From assembly GCA_938028835.1 (NCBI GenBank), contig CALIMJ010000027.1:1-64000 (forward strand): a DNA stretch of 64,000 nucleotides, in the 5' to 3' direction. Made by a program: the position numbers and the translations under genes. This document shows, piece by piece, positions 41,832 through 51,045 of this stretch (the stretch's first letter is position 1; each line of letters starts with the position of its first letter). Source of the stretch: an uncultured bacterium. Its GTDB lineage: Bacteria; Sysuimicrobiota; Sysuimicrobiia; Sysuimicrobiales; Sysuimicrobiaceae. The notes under the pieces were generated by a model. That model was not told the origin of the DNA. It saw nothing but the letters and a program-made list of their open reading frames with translations, and searched no databases.

Positions 41832-43127
41832 GTGGTCTACCGGCTGCTCCTCCTACTGCTCCTCGTCCTCGGGTCCGGCCTGGGTCTGGCCGCCCCGCAG
41901 GGGCCCGTGGTGTACCGGATCCGGGTGGAGGGGGTCATCTCCCCCGCCTCCGCCATGTACATCAGCCGCGGGATCCGGGAGGCGCACGCCGCGGGAGCGG
42001 TGGCCCTGGTGGTGGAGCTCGACACCCCGGGCGGCCTGTTGAAGTCCACGGACGACATCACCAAGGCGATCCTGGCCTCACCCGTCCCGGTGATCGTGTA
42101 CGTGGCGCCCCCCGGTGCCCGTGCAGCCTCCGCGGGGGTGTTCCTGGTGTACGCGGCGCACGTGGCGGCCATGGCGCCCACCACCAACCTGGGGGCGGCC
42201 ACCCCGGTGGCCGTGGGCGGCGGAGAGCAGGAGACGGAGAGCCAGAGGACCATGATCCGCAAGGCCACCGAGGACGCGGTGGCCAAGATCCGCACCCTCG
42301 CCCGCCGACGCGGGAGGAACGCGGAGTGGGGCGAGCGGGCCGTACGCCAGGCGGCGGCGCTGCCCAGCGAGGAGGCGGTGCGGATGGACGTGGTGGACCT
42401 GCTGGCCGCGGACGTGCACGAGTTGCTGGCCCGGGTGGACGGGCGCACGGTGGAGGTCCTGGGCGGGCCTCGGGTGCTGCGGACCCGAGGCGCCCGGGTG
42501 GTAGACCTGGACATGGACCTCCGGGAGCGGTTCCTGGACCTGCTGGCGGAGCCCAACGTGGGCCTGATCCTCATGACGGTGGCCATCTACGGCATCCTGT
42601 TCGAGCTGAACAATCCGGGAGCGGTGGTGCCGGGGGTGGTGGGGGCCATCGCCCTCATCCTCGCGCTGGCGTCGTTCGCCATCCTGCAGGTGAACTACGC
42701 AGGCCTGGCGCTCATCGCCCTCGGGATCGCCCTGCTCATGGCGGAGCTGTTCGTCCCGGGGTTCGGTGTGCTGGGGGTGGGCGGCATCGTGGCGTTCATC
42801 CTCGGCGGTATCTTGCTGACCAGCAACCAGGAGCCGTACCTCCGGGCGTCGGTGCCCCTGGTGGTGGCCCTGGGACTGATGACCGGAGGCTTCTTCCTCT
42901 TTGCCCTGGGGGCGGCGGTCCGGGCGCAGCGCAGGCAGCCCGTGTCGGGCCGGGAGGCTTTGGTGGGGCGTGTGGGCGTGGCGAAGACCGACCTGGACGG
43001 ACAGGGTCTGGTCCTGGTAGCGGGGGAGGACTGGACCGCGGAGTCGGACGAGCCGGTGCGGGCGGGCGAGCGCGTGCGGGTGGTGGGGGTCGAGGGGCTG
43101 CGGCTGCGGGTCCGCAGGGAGGGATGA
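41832..43127 (+). CDS. nfeD: NfeD-family membrane serine protease homologue (ClpP-like + NfeD OB domain)
   Basis: A 431-residue protein with a signal peptide (about 1-20). The ClpP/SppA-like protease domain at about 25-215 has catalytic Ser in ARAASAGVFLVYAAH and the likely catalytic Lys in EDAVAKIRTLARRRGR. Membrane helices lie between about 235 and 370, and a C-terminal OB-fold NfeD domain at about 375-431 (VGRVGVAKTDLDGQGLVLV). GTG 41832 is preferred because GGAGG lies 5 nt upstream; in-frame GTG 41820 is possible. Long NfeD proteins usually pair with a stomatin/flotillin gene; none follows here, and tsaE overlaps instead (ATGA). Confidence 0.92.
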   Translation: MVYRLLLLLLLVLGSGLGLAAPQGPVVYRIRVEGVISPASAMYISRGIREAHAAGAVALVVELDTPGGLLKSTDDITKAILASPVPVIVYVAPPGARAASAGVFLVYAAHVAAMAPTTNLGAATPVAVGGGEQETESQRTMIRKATEDAVAKIRTLARRRGRNAEWGERAVRQAAALPSEEAVRMDVVDLLAADVHELLARVDGRTVEVLGGPRVLRTRGARVVDLDMDLRERFLDLLAEPNVGLILMTVAIYGILFELNNPGAVVPGVVGAIALILALASFAILQVNYAGLALIALGIALLMAELFVPGFGVLGVGGIVAFILGGILLTSNQEPYLRASVPLVVALGLMTGGFFLFALGAAVRAQRRQPVSGREALVGRVGVAKTDLDGQGLVLVAGEDWTAESDEPVRAGERVRVVGVEGLRLRVRREG

Positions 43128-43633
43128 AGCCCGCGGAGGCGGCCGCGGGCCGCCAGTGGACCAGTTCCAGCGAGGCCCGGACCCGCGGCCTGGGCGAGGC
43201 CCTCGGGCAGGTGCTGCGGCCGGGCGACGTGGTAGCGTTGGTGGGCGAGCTGGGCGCCGGAAAGACCACCTTCGTGCAGGGCGTGGCCCGGGGGTTGGGA
43301 GTGTCGGGCTACGTGGCCAGCCCGACCTTCACCCTCGTGCGAGAGTACCGCGGCAGGGTGTACCTCTACCACGTGGACCTGTTCCGGATCGGGCCGGAGG
43401 ACCTGGACGGTATCGGGTTCGACGAGCTGATGGAGTCCAAAGCCGCGGTGGTGGTGGAGTGGGCGGATCGCGCATCCGACCGCCTGCCCGCGGACTGCCT
43501 CTGGGTTTACATCCACGGGACCGGCTCCCAGGTCCGCAGCCTTCACGTGCGGGCTACGGGAAGCTCCAGCTCCCAGCTGCTCCGGCTGTGGGAACGGGAG
43601 GCGGAGGCCGAACGTGCGGGTGTTGGGGGTTGA
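43124..43633 (+). CDS. tsaE: tRNA t6A biosynthesis ATPase TsaE
   Basis: A 169-residue P-loop protein of the threonylcarbamoyladenosine pathway. Walker A ALVGELGAGKTTFVQGVARGLG lies at about 40-60, then the family-specific VASPTFTLVREYRG, YHVDLFRI and VVVEWADRA. ATG 43124 overlaps the nfeD stop. It is somewhat longer at the C terminus (Ser-rich) than typical TsaE. It works with TsaB and TsaD, both encoded downstream in the same operon. Confidence 0.94.
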   Translation: MKPAEAAAGRQWTSSSEARTRGLGEALGQVLRPGDVVALVGELGAGKTTFVQGVARGLGVSGYVASPTFTLVREYRGRVYLYHVDLFRIGPEDLDGIGFDELMESKAAVVVEWADRASDRLPADCLWVYIHGTGSQVRSLHVRATGSSSSQLLRLWEREAEAERAGVGG

Positions 43634-44306
43634 GACGGCCACCGACACGGCCAGCGTGGCCCTGGTGGACGGCTCCGGCCTCCTGGCGGAACGCACCGTG
43701 CGAGGGCCTGGAAGGTCTCTGGAGTGGTTGGCCCCCGCCATCTGGGGACTCCTGCAGGACGTGGGCTGGGGTCCAGACGTCGTGGAGGGGGTGGCGGTGT
43801 CCGTGGGCCCCGGATCGTTCACGGGGCTGCGGGTGGGGATCGCCACGGCGGTAGGATGGGCACGGGCACGGAACCTGCCCGCCTGCGGGGTTCCGACCCT
43901 GGAAGCTCTGGCCGCAGTCGTGGAGGCTTCCACCGTGGGGGTGCTAGTGGACGCCAGGCGCGGCGAGGTGGCGGCAGCGCTGTTCCAGCGCCGCGACGGC
44001 CGCGTGGTCCGGCTGGTGGAAGAGCTGGTGGCACCACCGGAGGAGGTACTAAACGCCTTCCGCGCAGCGGGCGACGCCGCCAGAGGCTGCGTGCTGGTCG
44101 GGGACGGGTTGGCGCGGTGGGCCGCGGTGTTCACGCGGGCACTGCCGGACAGTCGCCTGGCGGACCCGACGTCCTGGAGCCCGAGGGCGGCTTCGGTGGC
44201 CTGGCTCGGCCGGCAGCGTCTGCTGGAAGGCCGAGCACAGCCGTTGGTGCACATCCAGCCGTGGTACGGCCGCACGCCTGCGTTCCGGCAGGTGGGACGA
44301 GGATGA
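43614..44306 (+). CDS. tsaB: tRNA t6A biosynthesis protein TsaB
   Basis: A 230-residue ASKHA-fold partner of TsaD. The N terminus RVLGVETATDTASVALVDG and the block AVSVGPGSFTGLRVGIATAVGWA are diagnostic. GTG 43614 overlaps tsaE by 20 nt with a GGAGG site inside tsaE, and the 3' end overlaps rimI (ATGA). TsaB lacks catalytic metal His residues and serves as the dimerisation scaffold for TsaD/TsaE. Confidence 0.94.
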   Translation: MRVLGVETATDTASVALVDGSGLLAERTVRGPGRSLEWLAPAIWGLLQDVGWGPDVVEGVAVSVGPGSFTGLRVGIATAVGWARARNLPACGVPTLEALAAVVEASTVGVLVDARRGEVAAALFQRRDGRVVRLVEELVAPPEEVLNAFRAAGDAARGCVLVGDGLARWAAVFTRALPDSRLADPTSWSPRAASVAWLGRQRLLEGRAQPLVHIQPWYGRTPAFRQVGRG

Positions 44307-44815
44307 AGCTGGTGGCGTCGGTTCAGATCGAGCCCATGCGGCTGCAGGACCTCCCGCGGGTCCTGGAGATCGAGCGCCAGTGCTTTTCCACCCCGTGGCC
44401 CCGGGACGCCTACCGCCGGGAGCTGCAGGAGAACCGCAGCGCCTGCTACCTGGTGGCGCGGCAGAACGGAGTGGTGGTGGGCTATGCGGGCATGTGGGTG
44501 ATCCTGGAGGAGGCCCACGTGACGACCCTCGCGGTGGAGCCGCGCTGCCGGAGGCGGAAGATCGGGGAGCGGTTGCTTGCAGCCCTCATCGAGGAGGCGC
44601 GGGCGCGCGGGGCGCGGTGGGTGACCCTGGAGGTCCGGCGGTCTAACCACGCGGCCCAGGCCCTGTACCGTAAGTACGGCTTCCGGGAGGTCCACGTGCG
44701 GCCGCGGTACTACAGCGACAACGGCGAGGACGCCCTCATCATGTGGACCGGGAACATCTGGGAGGAGCCCTTCCGATCGCAGTTCGAGGCCCTGAAGGGG
44801 GCCCTGCCGTGGTGA
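44303..44815 (+). CDS. rimI: Ribosomal protein S18-alanine N-acetyltransferase RimI
   Basis: A 170-residue GNAT acetyltransferase: MRLQDLPRVLEIERQCFSTPWP is the RimI-type start, motif A AVEPRCRRRKIGERLLAALIEEA binds acetyl-CoA, and EVRRSNHAAQALYRKYGF is typical of RimI. Coupled to tsaB (ATGA) and tsaD (GTGA), the conserved tsaB-rimI-tsaD order. The C terminus carries about 25 additional residues. Confidence 0.92.
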   Translation: MKLVASVQIEPMRLQDLPRVLEIERQCFSTPWPRDAYRRELQENRSACYLVARQNGVVVGYAGMWVILEEAHVTTLAVEPRCRRRKIGERLLAALIEEARARGARWVTLEVRRSNHAAQALYRKYGFREVHVRPRYYSDNGEDALIMWTGNIWEEPFRSQFEALKGALPW

Positions 44816-45924
44816 GGGGGCGGGAAGGCGCGCAGCGTCCTCCGGTGTACGGGCAGCCGGTTCTGGGGATCGAGACGTCCTGCGACGAGACCGCGGCCGC
44901 GGTGGTCCAGGGCACGGAAGTGCGGTCCAACGTGGTGGCCTCGCAGGTGGACCTGCACCACCGCTACGGCGGGGTGGTGCCCGAGCTGGCGGCGCGCCGG
45001 CACGTGGAGCGCCTGGTGGCGGTGGTGGACGAGGCCCTGGAACGCGCCGAGGTGGAGGTGGCGGACCTGGGGGCGGTGGCGGTGACGTGCGGGCCGGGTC
45101 TGGTGGGCGCACTCGCCGTGGGCGTGGCGTTTGCCAAGGCCCTGAGCCTGGCCGCCGGTAAGCCCCTTGTGGGCGTGAACCACCTGGAGGGGCACATCTA
45201 CGCCAACGTCCTCGTTTACGGGCCTTTCCCCACGCCCGCCCTGGCCCTGGTGGTGTCCGGGGCCCACACCGACCTGTTGTGGATCCCGGAGTACGGCCGG
45301 TACCGCGTGCTCGGGCGAACCCGGGACGACGCCGCGGGCGAAGCCTTCGACAAGGCCGCCCGGGCTATGGGCCTGGGCTACCCGGGTGGACCGGAGATCG
45401 ACCGGCTAAGCCAGAAGGGAGACCCTGCCCGCGTCCCCATGCCGGAGCCGCTGGCTTCGGAGGATGGGTACGACTTCAGCTTCAGCGGGCTGAAGACCGC
45501 GGTCCTGCGGGCACTGCAGCAGAGCCCACCTCCGGAGGTGGCGGACCTGGCCGCAGCGTTCCAGCAGGCGGTGGTGTCCCACCTGGTCCGCAGGACGGTA
45601 CGGGCCGCCCGGGACCTGCGGCCAGCCTGTTTGCTCCTGGGCGGGGGGGTGGCGGCCAACCGGGCCCTGCGGGAGCGGCTTTCACGGGAAGCGGACCGCC
45701 TGGGCATCCCCCTGTGGTTGCCGCCGGCGTGGCTGTGCACCGACAACGCGGCCATGATCGCGTGCGCGGGCGCGTTCCGGCTGGCCCGCGGCGAGCGGGC
45801 CCCCCTGGACCTGGGGGCGTGGGCCGACCTCCCCTGGCAAGACGGCACAGGCGGGCGCGTGGGCCCTTCACATCCGCCGCAGCAGCCGGGACGAGTTTCC
45901 GAGGATAAACAGGTCCGGCAGTGA
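44812..45924 (+). CDS. tsaD: tRNA N6-adenosine threonylcarbamoyltransferase TsaD
   Basis: A 370-residue Kae1/YgjD enzyme that transfers threonylcarbamoyl to A37 of ANN-decoding tRNAs. Motifs: LGIETSCDETAAAVV, metal His pair in VNHLEGHIYANV, LVVSGAHTDLLW, DFSFSGLKTAVLRAL, LLGGGVAANRALRERL and TDNAAMIACAG. GTG 44812 (GTGA overlap with rimI) adds about 16 residues before the usual start; GTG 44809 is one codon earlier. The last about 19 residues lie in a 57-nt overlap with the convergent P-type ATPase gene. Confidence 0.95.
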   Translation: MRGREGAQRPPVYGQPVLGIETSCDETAAAVVQGTEVRSNVVASQVDLHHRYGGVVPELAARRHVERLVAVVDEALERAEVEVADLGAVAVTCGPGLVGALAVGVAFAKALSLAAGKPLVGVNHLEGHIYANVLVYGPFPTPALALVVSGAHTDLLWIPEYGRYRVLGRTRDDAAGEAFDKAARAMGLGYPGGPEIDRLSQKGDPARVPMPEPLASEDGYDFSFSGLKTAVLRALQQSPPPEVADLAAAFQQAVVSHLVRRTVRAARDLRPACLLLGGGVAANRALRERLSREADRLGIPLWLPPAWLCTDNAAMIACAGAFRLARGERAPLDLGAWADLPWQDGTGGRVGPSHPPQQPGRVSEDKQVRQ

Positions 45925-47931
45925 CTGGGCCGCGGCCGCCAGGGGCGGGGACAGCACGCCCCCCGCGGCCAGCGTAAGCCCGGCGACGTTGTAGGCGGCC
46001 GTGAACAGCAGGTTCAGCCACACGGTCCCCATGAACCGCCGCGCCAGGCGGAACAGCTGGGGGATTAGGGACCAGTCCTCGCGCAGGAGCACCACGTGGG
46101 CCGCCTCCACGGCCACCGCGGTCCCCGCCGAGCCCATGGCCACCCCGACGTGCGCCTGCGCGAGGGCCGGAGCGTCGTTGACCCCGTCACCCACCATGAC
46201 CACCACGTGCCCCTTCCTCTGGTAGTGGCGGACCACCTCGATCTTGTCTTCCGGCAGTAGGCGCGCCCGCCACGCGATACCGAGCTGTCCGGCCAGCTCC
46301 CGCGCGGCGGCCTCGCTGTCCCCCGTGAGGAGTTCCACGCGCTGCACTCCCAGGGCCACTAGCTGCTTCAGGCACTCCGCCACACCCGGACGCGGCCGGT
46401 CCGCCAGAGCCAGAAGGCCTGCCGCCCGGCCGTCCACGGTTACCACCACCACGGTCCTGCCCTGCTGCTCGAGCTGGCCTGATGGGCCGTCGGGAGCCGG
46501 TCCCTGCGGCTTCCCCACCGTGACCTCCCGACCCAAGACGCGGGCCCGCACGCCGACCCCAGGTAGCGCCTCGAACGTTTCCGGAGGGATCACGTCCAGC
46601 TGGCGGGCCTGCGCGGCGCGCCGGACGGCCTCCCCGAGGGGATGCTCGGAGTACCACTCCGCGGAAGCCGCCAGGGCGAGGACCTCCTCCGGTCGCTGTC
46701 CGTCCAGGGCCACCACGTCCACCACCTCCGGCCGTCCCACGGTGAGGGTGCCGGTTTTGTCCACCAGGACCACGTCCGCCCGTGCCAGGAGCTCCAGGTA
46801 ACGACCTCCCTTCACCAGCACGCCCCTGCGGGCCGCGGCGCCCACGCTGGCCAGCACCGCCACGGGGGTGGCCAGGGCGAAGGAGCACGAGCAGGCCACC
46901 ACCAGCACCGCGGCGGTGGCGAGGGGGTCCTTCCGGAGGAGGAACGTTAGCAGGGCCACCGACGCCACGACGGGCAGGTACCAGCCGGAGAACCGGTCCG
47001 CAGCCAGCTGCACAGGCCCCCGGTCGCGCTCGGCCTCCTGGACCATGCGGATCACGCGGCCGAAGGTGCTCTCCGGCCCCACGGCGGCGGCACGGACCCG
47101 GAGGTAGCCGGCCCGCACCACGCTGGCCGCGAAGACCTCGCTGCCGGGCTGCACGTCCACGGGCATGGGCTCTCCGGTGATCGCCGCCTGGTCCACCGTG
47201 GCGGTCCCCTCCACCACCCGTCCGTCCACCGGCACCGCTTCCCCGGGCGGCACCACCACCACTTCGCCCACCTGCACCGTGTCCGCGGGGACCACCACCT
47301 CTGCCCCGTCCCGCTCCACCCGGGCTGTCCGGGGGCTCAGGCGGGCGAGGTGCGCCACCGCCTCCCGCGCCCGCTCGGTGGTGAAACGCTCCACGAACTC
47401 CCCCACCCGCATGAAGAACACCACCACCGCGCCAGCAGCCCACTCCCCCACTGCCGCCGCGGCCAACAGGCCCACGGTCATGAGGGTGTGAGCCACCACT
47501 TGGCCTCGCAGGGCCGCCCGGAGCACGTTGCAGAACACCGGCCATCCACCCGCCAGAATGACCGCCATCCAGATCGGCGGGGGCACGCGTCGGGTCAGAG
47601 CCTGGAGGAGCCCGGCCCGTTCTCCGAGGACGACCGCCACCAGCACTGCCCCGAACAGCGCACCCAGCAGCCGCATCAAAGCTCGCCCGTAAGCGGGAGC
47701 GGACGGGGGGCGGGCCGGGCCGACCTCGTAGCCTGCACGGCGGAGAGCGTCCTGCAGCTGCCCGACTCCCGTACGGGAGGGGTCGTAACGCACCACAGCC
47801 ACACCGGAGGCCAGGAGGACCTCCACCTCCTTGACCCCCGGCACCGCGGCCAGAGCCCGCTGGACGTGGCGGGCGCAGTCCCCGCAGTCCATGCCGCGGA
47901 CGGGCAGCTCGGCGGTGGAGGGTGCTGTCAT
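45868..47931 (-). CDS. P1B-type heavy-metal ATPase with CSC transmembrane motif
   Basis: A 687-residue metal-exporting ATPase. The N-terminal HMA domain has GMDCGDCARHV (Cys16, Cys19), and about eight membrane helices follow. Actuator TGEP is at about 252, phosphorylation motif DKTGTLT at Asp391, HP motif SEHPLGEAV, and hinge GDGVNDAPAL. The metal-site motif in helix 6 is ACSCSFALATP (Cys347, Cys349), so the usual CPC proline is Ser. The last helix holds SLPDLFILGNS with an Asp, reminiscent of Zn/Cd/Pb pumps. ATG 47931 overlaps the ArsR gene stop (ATGA). Given the CmtR-like sensor, Cd/Pb/Zn export is my best guess; copper is possible. Confidence 0.88.
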   Translation of the reverse strand: MTAPSTAELPVRGMDCGDCARHVQRALAAVPGVKEVEVLLASGVAVVRYDPSRTGVGQLQDALRRAGYEVGPARPPSAPAYGRALMRLLGALFGAVLVAVVLGERAGLLQALTRRVPPPIWMAVILAGGWPVFCNVLRAALRGQVVAHTLMTVGLLAAAAVGEWAAGAVVVFFMRVGEFVERFTTERAREAVAHLARLSPRTARVERDGAEVVVPADTVQVGEVVVVPPGEAVPVDGRVVEGTATVDQAAITGEPMPVDVQPGSEVFAASVVRAGYLRVRAAAVGPESTFGRVIRMVQEAERDRGPVQLAADRFSGWYLPVVASVALLTFLLRKDPLATAAVLVVACSCSFALATPVAVLASVGAAARRGVLVKGGRYLELLARADVVLVDKTGTLTVGRPEVVDVVALDGQRPEEVLALAASAEWYSEHPLGEAVRRAAQARQLDVIPPETFEALPGVGVRARVLGREVTVGKPQGPAPDGPSGQLEQQGRTVVVVTVDGRAAGLLALADRPRPGVAECLKQLVALGVQRVELLTGDSEAAARELAGQLGIAWRARLLPEDKIEVVRHYQRKGHVVVMVGDGVNDAPALAQAHVGVAMGSAGTAVAVEAAHVVLLREDWSLIPQLFRLARRFMGTVWLNLLFTAAYNVAGLTLAAGGVLSPPLAAAAQSLPDLFILGNSSRLLRRM

Positions 47932-48290
47932 GGGGCGTCCTCGTGTTCGGCGTAGCGGGTGCACTGGTACACGCCGCGCGCCACCTCCGCCAGGATCCGG
48001 TCCGCGAGGCGCAACAGGGCGTCCACCCGGCCGTCCGTCAACCGGTAGCGGACGAACCGGCCGTCCCGCTGCCGCTGTACGAGGCCGCAGTCCCAGAGGC
48101 ACTGCAGGTGGTTGGACACGTTGGGCTGGCTCAGCCCGGTGGCCTGGACGATCTCCCCAACGGTTCGCGGGCCTTCCCGAAGGCACTCCAGGATGGCTAG
48201 GCGGGATCGGTCCGCGAATCCCCGGAACAGCTTGGCCTTGAGGGCCAGGGCAGTGGGGTTTGCCTGCAGTCGAGCTGCCAACGAACTCAC
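47928..48290 (-). CDS. ArsR/SmtB-family metal-sensing repressor (CmtR-like)
   Basis: A 120-residue winged-helix repressor: [39 protein letters not shown] (recognition helix), [12 protein letters not shown] wing. Cys64 and Cys68 (QCLWDC) in the recognition-helix region plus Cys110 near the C terminus (VYQCTRY) match the three-Cys ligand pattern of CmtR-type Cd/Pb sensors. GTG 48290 is used. It is translationally coupled to the ATPase it presumably controls, and an AT-rich palindrome overlaps its promoter. Confidence 0.9.
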   Translation of the reverse strand: MSSLAARLQANPTALALKAKLFRGFADRSRLAILECLREGPRTVGEIVQATGLSQPNVSNHLQCLWDCGLVQRQRDGRFVRYRLTDGRVDALLRLADRILAEVARGVYQCTRYAEHEDAP

Positions 48291-48291
48291 T

Positions 48292-48343
48292 CGATCATAT
48301 CGTTATCTGATGATATCATGCCCGGCGTAGGAGCCCTCGTCAA
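48292..48343 (-). promoter_or_regulatory. Promoter and likely operator of the metal-sensor/ATPase operon
   Basis: On the minus strand TTGACG (48338-48343), a 17-bp spacer and CATGAT (48315-48320) form a promoter. A perfect palindrome ATGATATCAT (48310-48319) overlaps the -10, inside an AT-rich block (48294-48319) that contrasts with the GC-rich surroundings. This fits an ArsR-family operator that blocks RNA polymerase. Confidence 0.6.
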
Positions 48344-48350
48344 GGAGGGC

Positions 48351-48379
48351 TTGCGGGGACGCACCCGTCCGCCTACACT
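48351..48379 (+). promoter_or_regulatory. Sigma-A promoter of groESL
   Basis: TTGCGG (48351-48356), 17-bp spacer, TACACT (48374-48379); predicted start near 48386, immediately before the CIRCE element, the standard arrangement for HrcA-controlled operons. Confidence 0.65.
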
Positions 48380-48390
48380 TAGGGCTTGGA

Positions 48391-48417
48391 TTAGCACTCT
48401 CCGGGTGAGAGTGCTAA
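48391..48417 (+). promoter_or_regulatory. CIRCE operator (HrcA binding site)
   Basis: Perfect inverted repeat TTAGCACTC - 9 nt - GAGTGCTAA, identical to the CIRCE consensus, located 42 nt before the groES ATG. It implies HrcA repression of groESL with heat induction; hrcA is not in this window. Confidence 0.97.
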
Positions 48418-48458
48418 TCCCGCACGCCAAATTCCACGGCCAAGGAGGGAGGGTCGCC

Positions 48459-50379
<1,921 letters not shown>

Positions 50380-50399
50380 GCGTCCACGATGGACACGGG

Positions 50400-50438
50400 G
50401 CGGGGGAGGGCCGCAGGGCCCTCCCCCGCGTCCTTTTG
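50400..50438 (+). terminator. Rho-independent terminator of groESL
   Basis: Perfect 12-bp stem CGGGGGAGGGCC / GGCCCTCCCCCG (50401-50412 and 50417-50428) with a 4-nt loop, followed by CGTCCTTTT. About 20 nt after the groEL stop. Confidence 0.9.
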
Positions 50439-50484
50439 CGTATTCTCTGCAGGTGCGCGGCGCCGGGCGTCGAACTCCGGGGGT

Positions 50485-50880
50485 ATGATTTCTGCCGTAC
50501 ACGCCTTCCGGACCCTCCTGTGGACTGCGGTAGCCCTTCACGCCGGGGTGTTCCTGGTGGCGTTCGTGCTGGATCTCGCCGGGCGGCGCCTGCCCGGCTG
50601 GCTGTGGGGCGTCTACCTGCCCGCGGCGGCGATGGTGGTGGTCCAGGGCCTTTCCGGTGTCGCGTTGTACGTGTCTGGGTTCAGGCCACCGGACACACTC
50701 CACCTGGTCTACGGGCTGCTGTCTCTTGTGGGGGGGGTGGCGGCTTTCGGGCTGCGACCCGGGGGCTTCCTCCGCGGGACGGTCCCTGCGCGCCGCGAAG
50801 CCCGGGCGGTGGCCCTGGTGTCCCTCACGGTGGCGGCCTTGATGCTGCGGAGCTACCAGACGGGGACCTTGGCTCGGTAG
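50485..50880 (+). CDS. Small membrane protein of unknown function (four helices)
   Basis: A 131-residue protein with four hydrophobic segments (about 6-28, 38-60, 66-84, 105-121) and a short Arg-rich loop before the last helix. ATG 50485 is the only good start but has a weak ribosome site. I recognise no family. It stands alone between the groESL terminator and the leader of the amine oxidase gene. Confidence 0.6.
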   Translation: MISAVHAFRTLLWTAVALHAGVFLVAFVLDLAGRRLPGWLWGVYLPAAAMVVVQGLSGVALYVSGFRPPDTLHLVYGLLSLVGGVAAFGLRPGGFLRGTVPARREARAVALVSLTVAALMLRSYQTGTLAR

Positions 50881-50957
50881 GAGCCACAGAGCGCGTCGAG
50901 CACAGCCTTCCCGCGCGAGCGTGGCCGGTAAGAGGCATCCCCCGATTCCCCTTCCGC

Positions 50958-50975
50958 TTTAAGCGCCCGTTAAGG
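50958..50975 (+). promoter_or_regulatory. Candidate SARP-type operator, site A (11-bp spaced TTAAG repeats)
   Basis: TTTAAGCGCCCGTTAAGG: two TTAAG half-sites starting at 50959 and 50970, exactly 11 bp apart, 71 nt before the amine oxidase ATG. The middle part (CGCCC-GTTAA-GGGCG) can also be read as a dyad. TTGACT follows at 50986, with no convincing -10. The same geometry recurs at 55451 and 58219. Confidence 0.5.
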
Positions 50976-51045
50976 GCGGCTGCCGTTGACTCGAAACCGG
51001 CCGGGCCCGCAGGGCGGGACGGGTACAGCCGTCAGGAGGAGGTCC

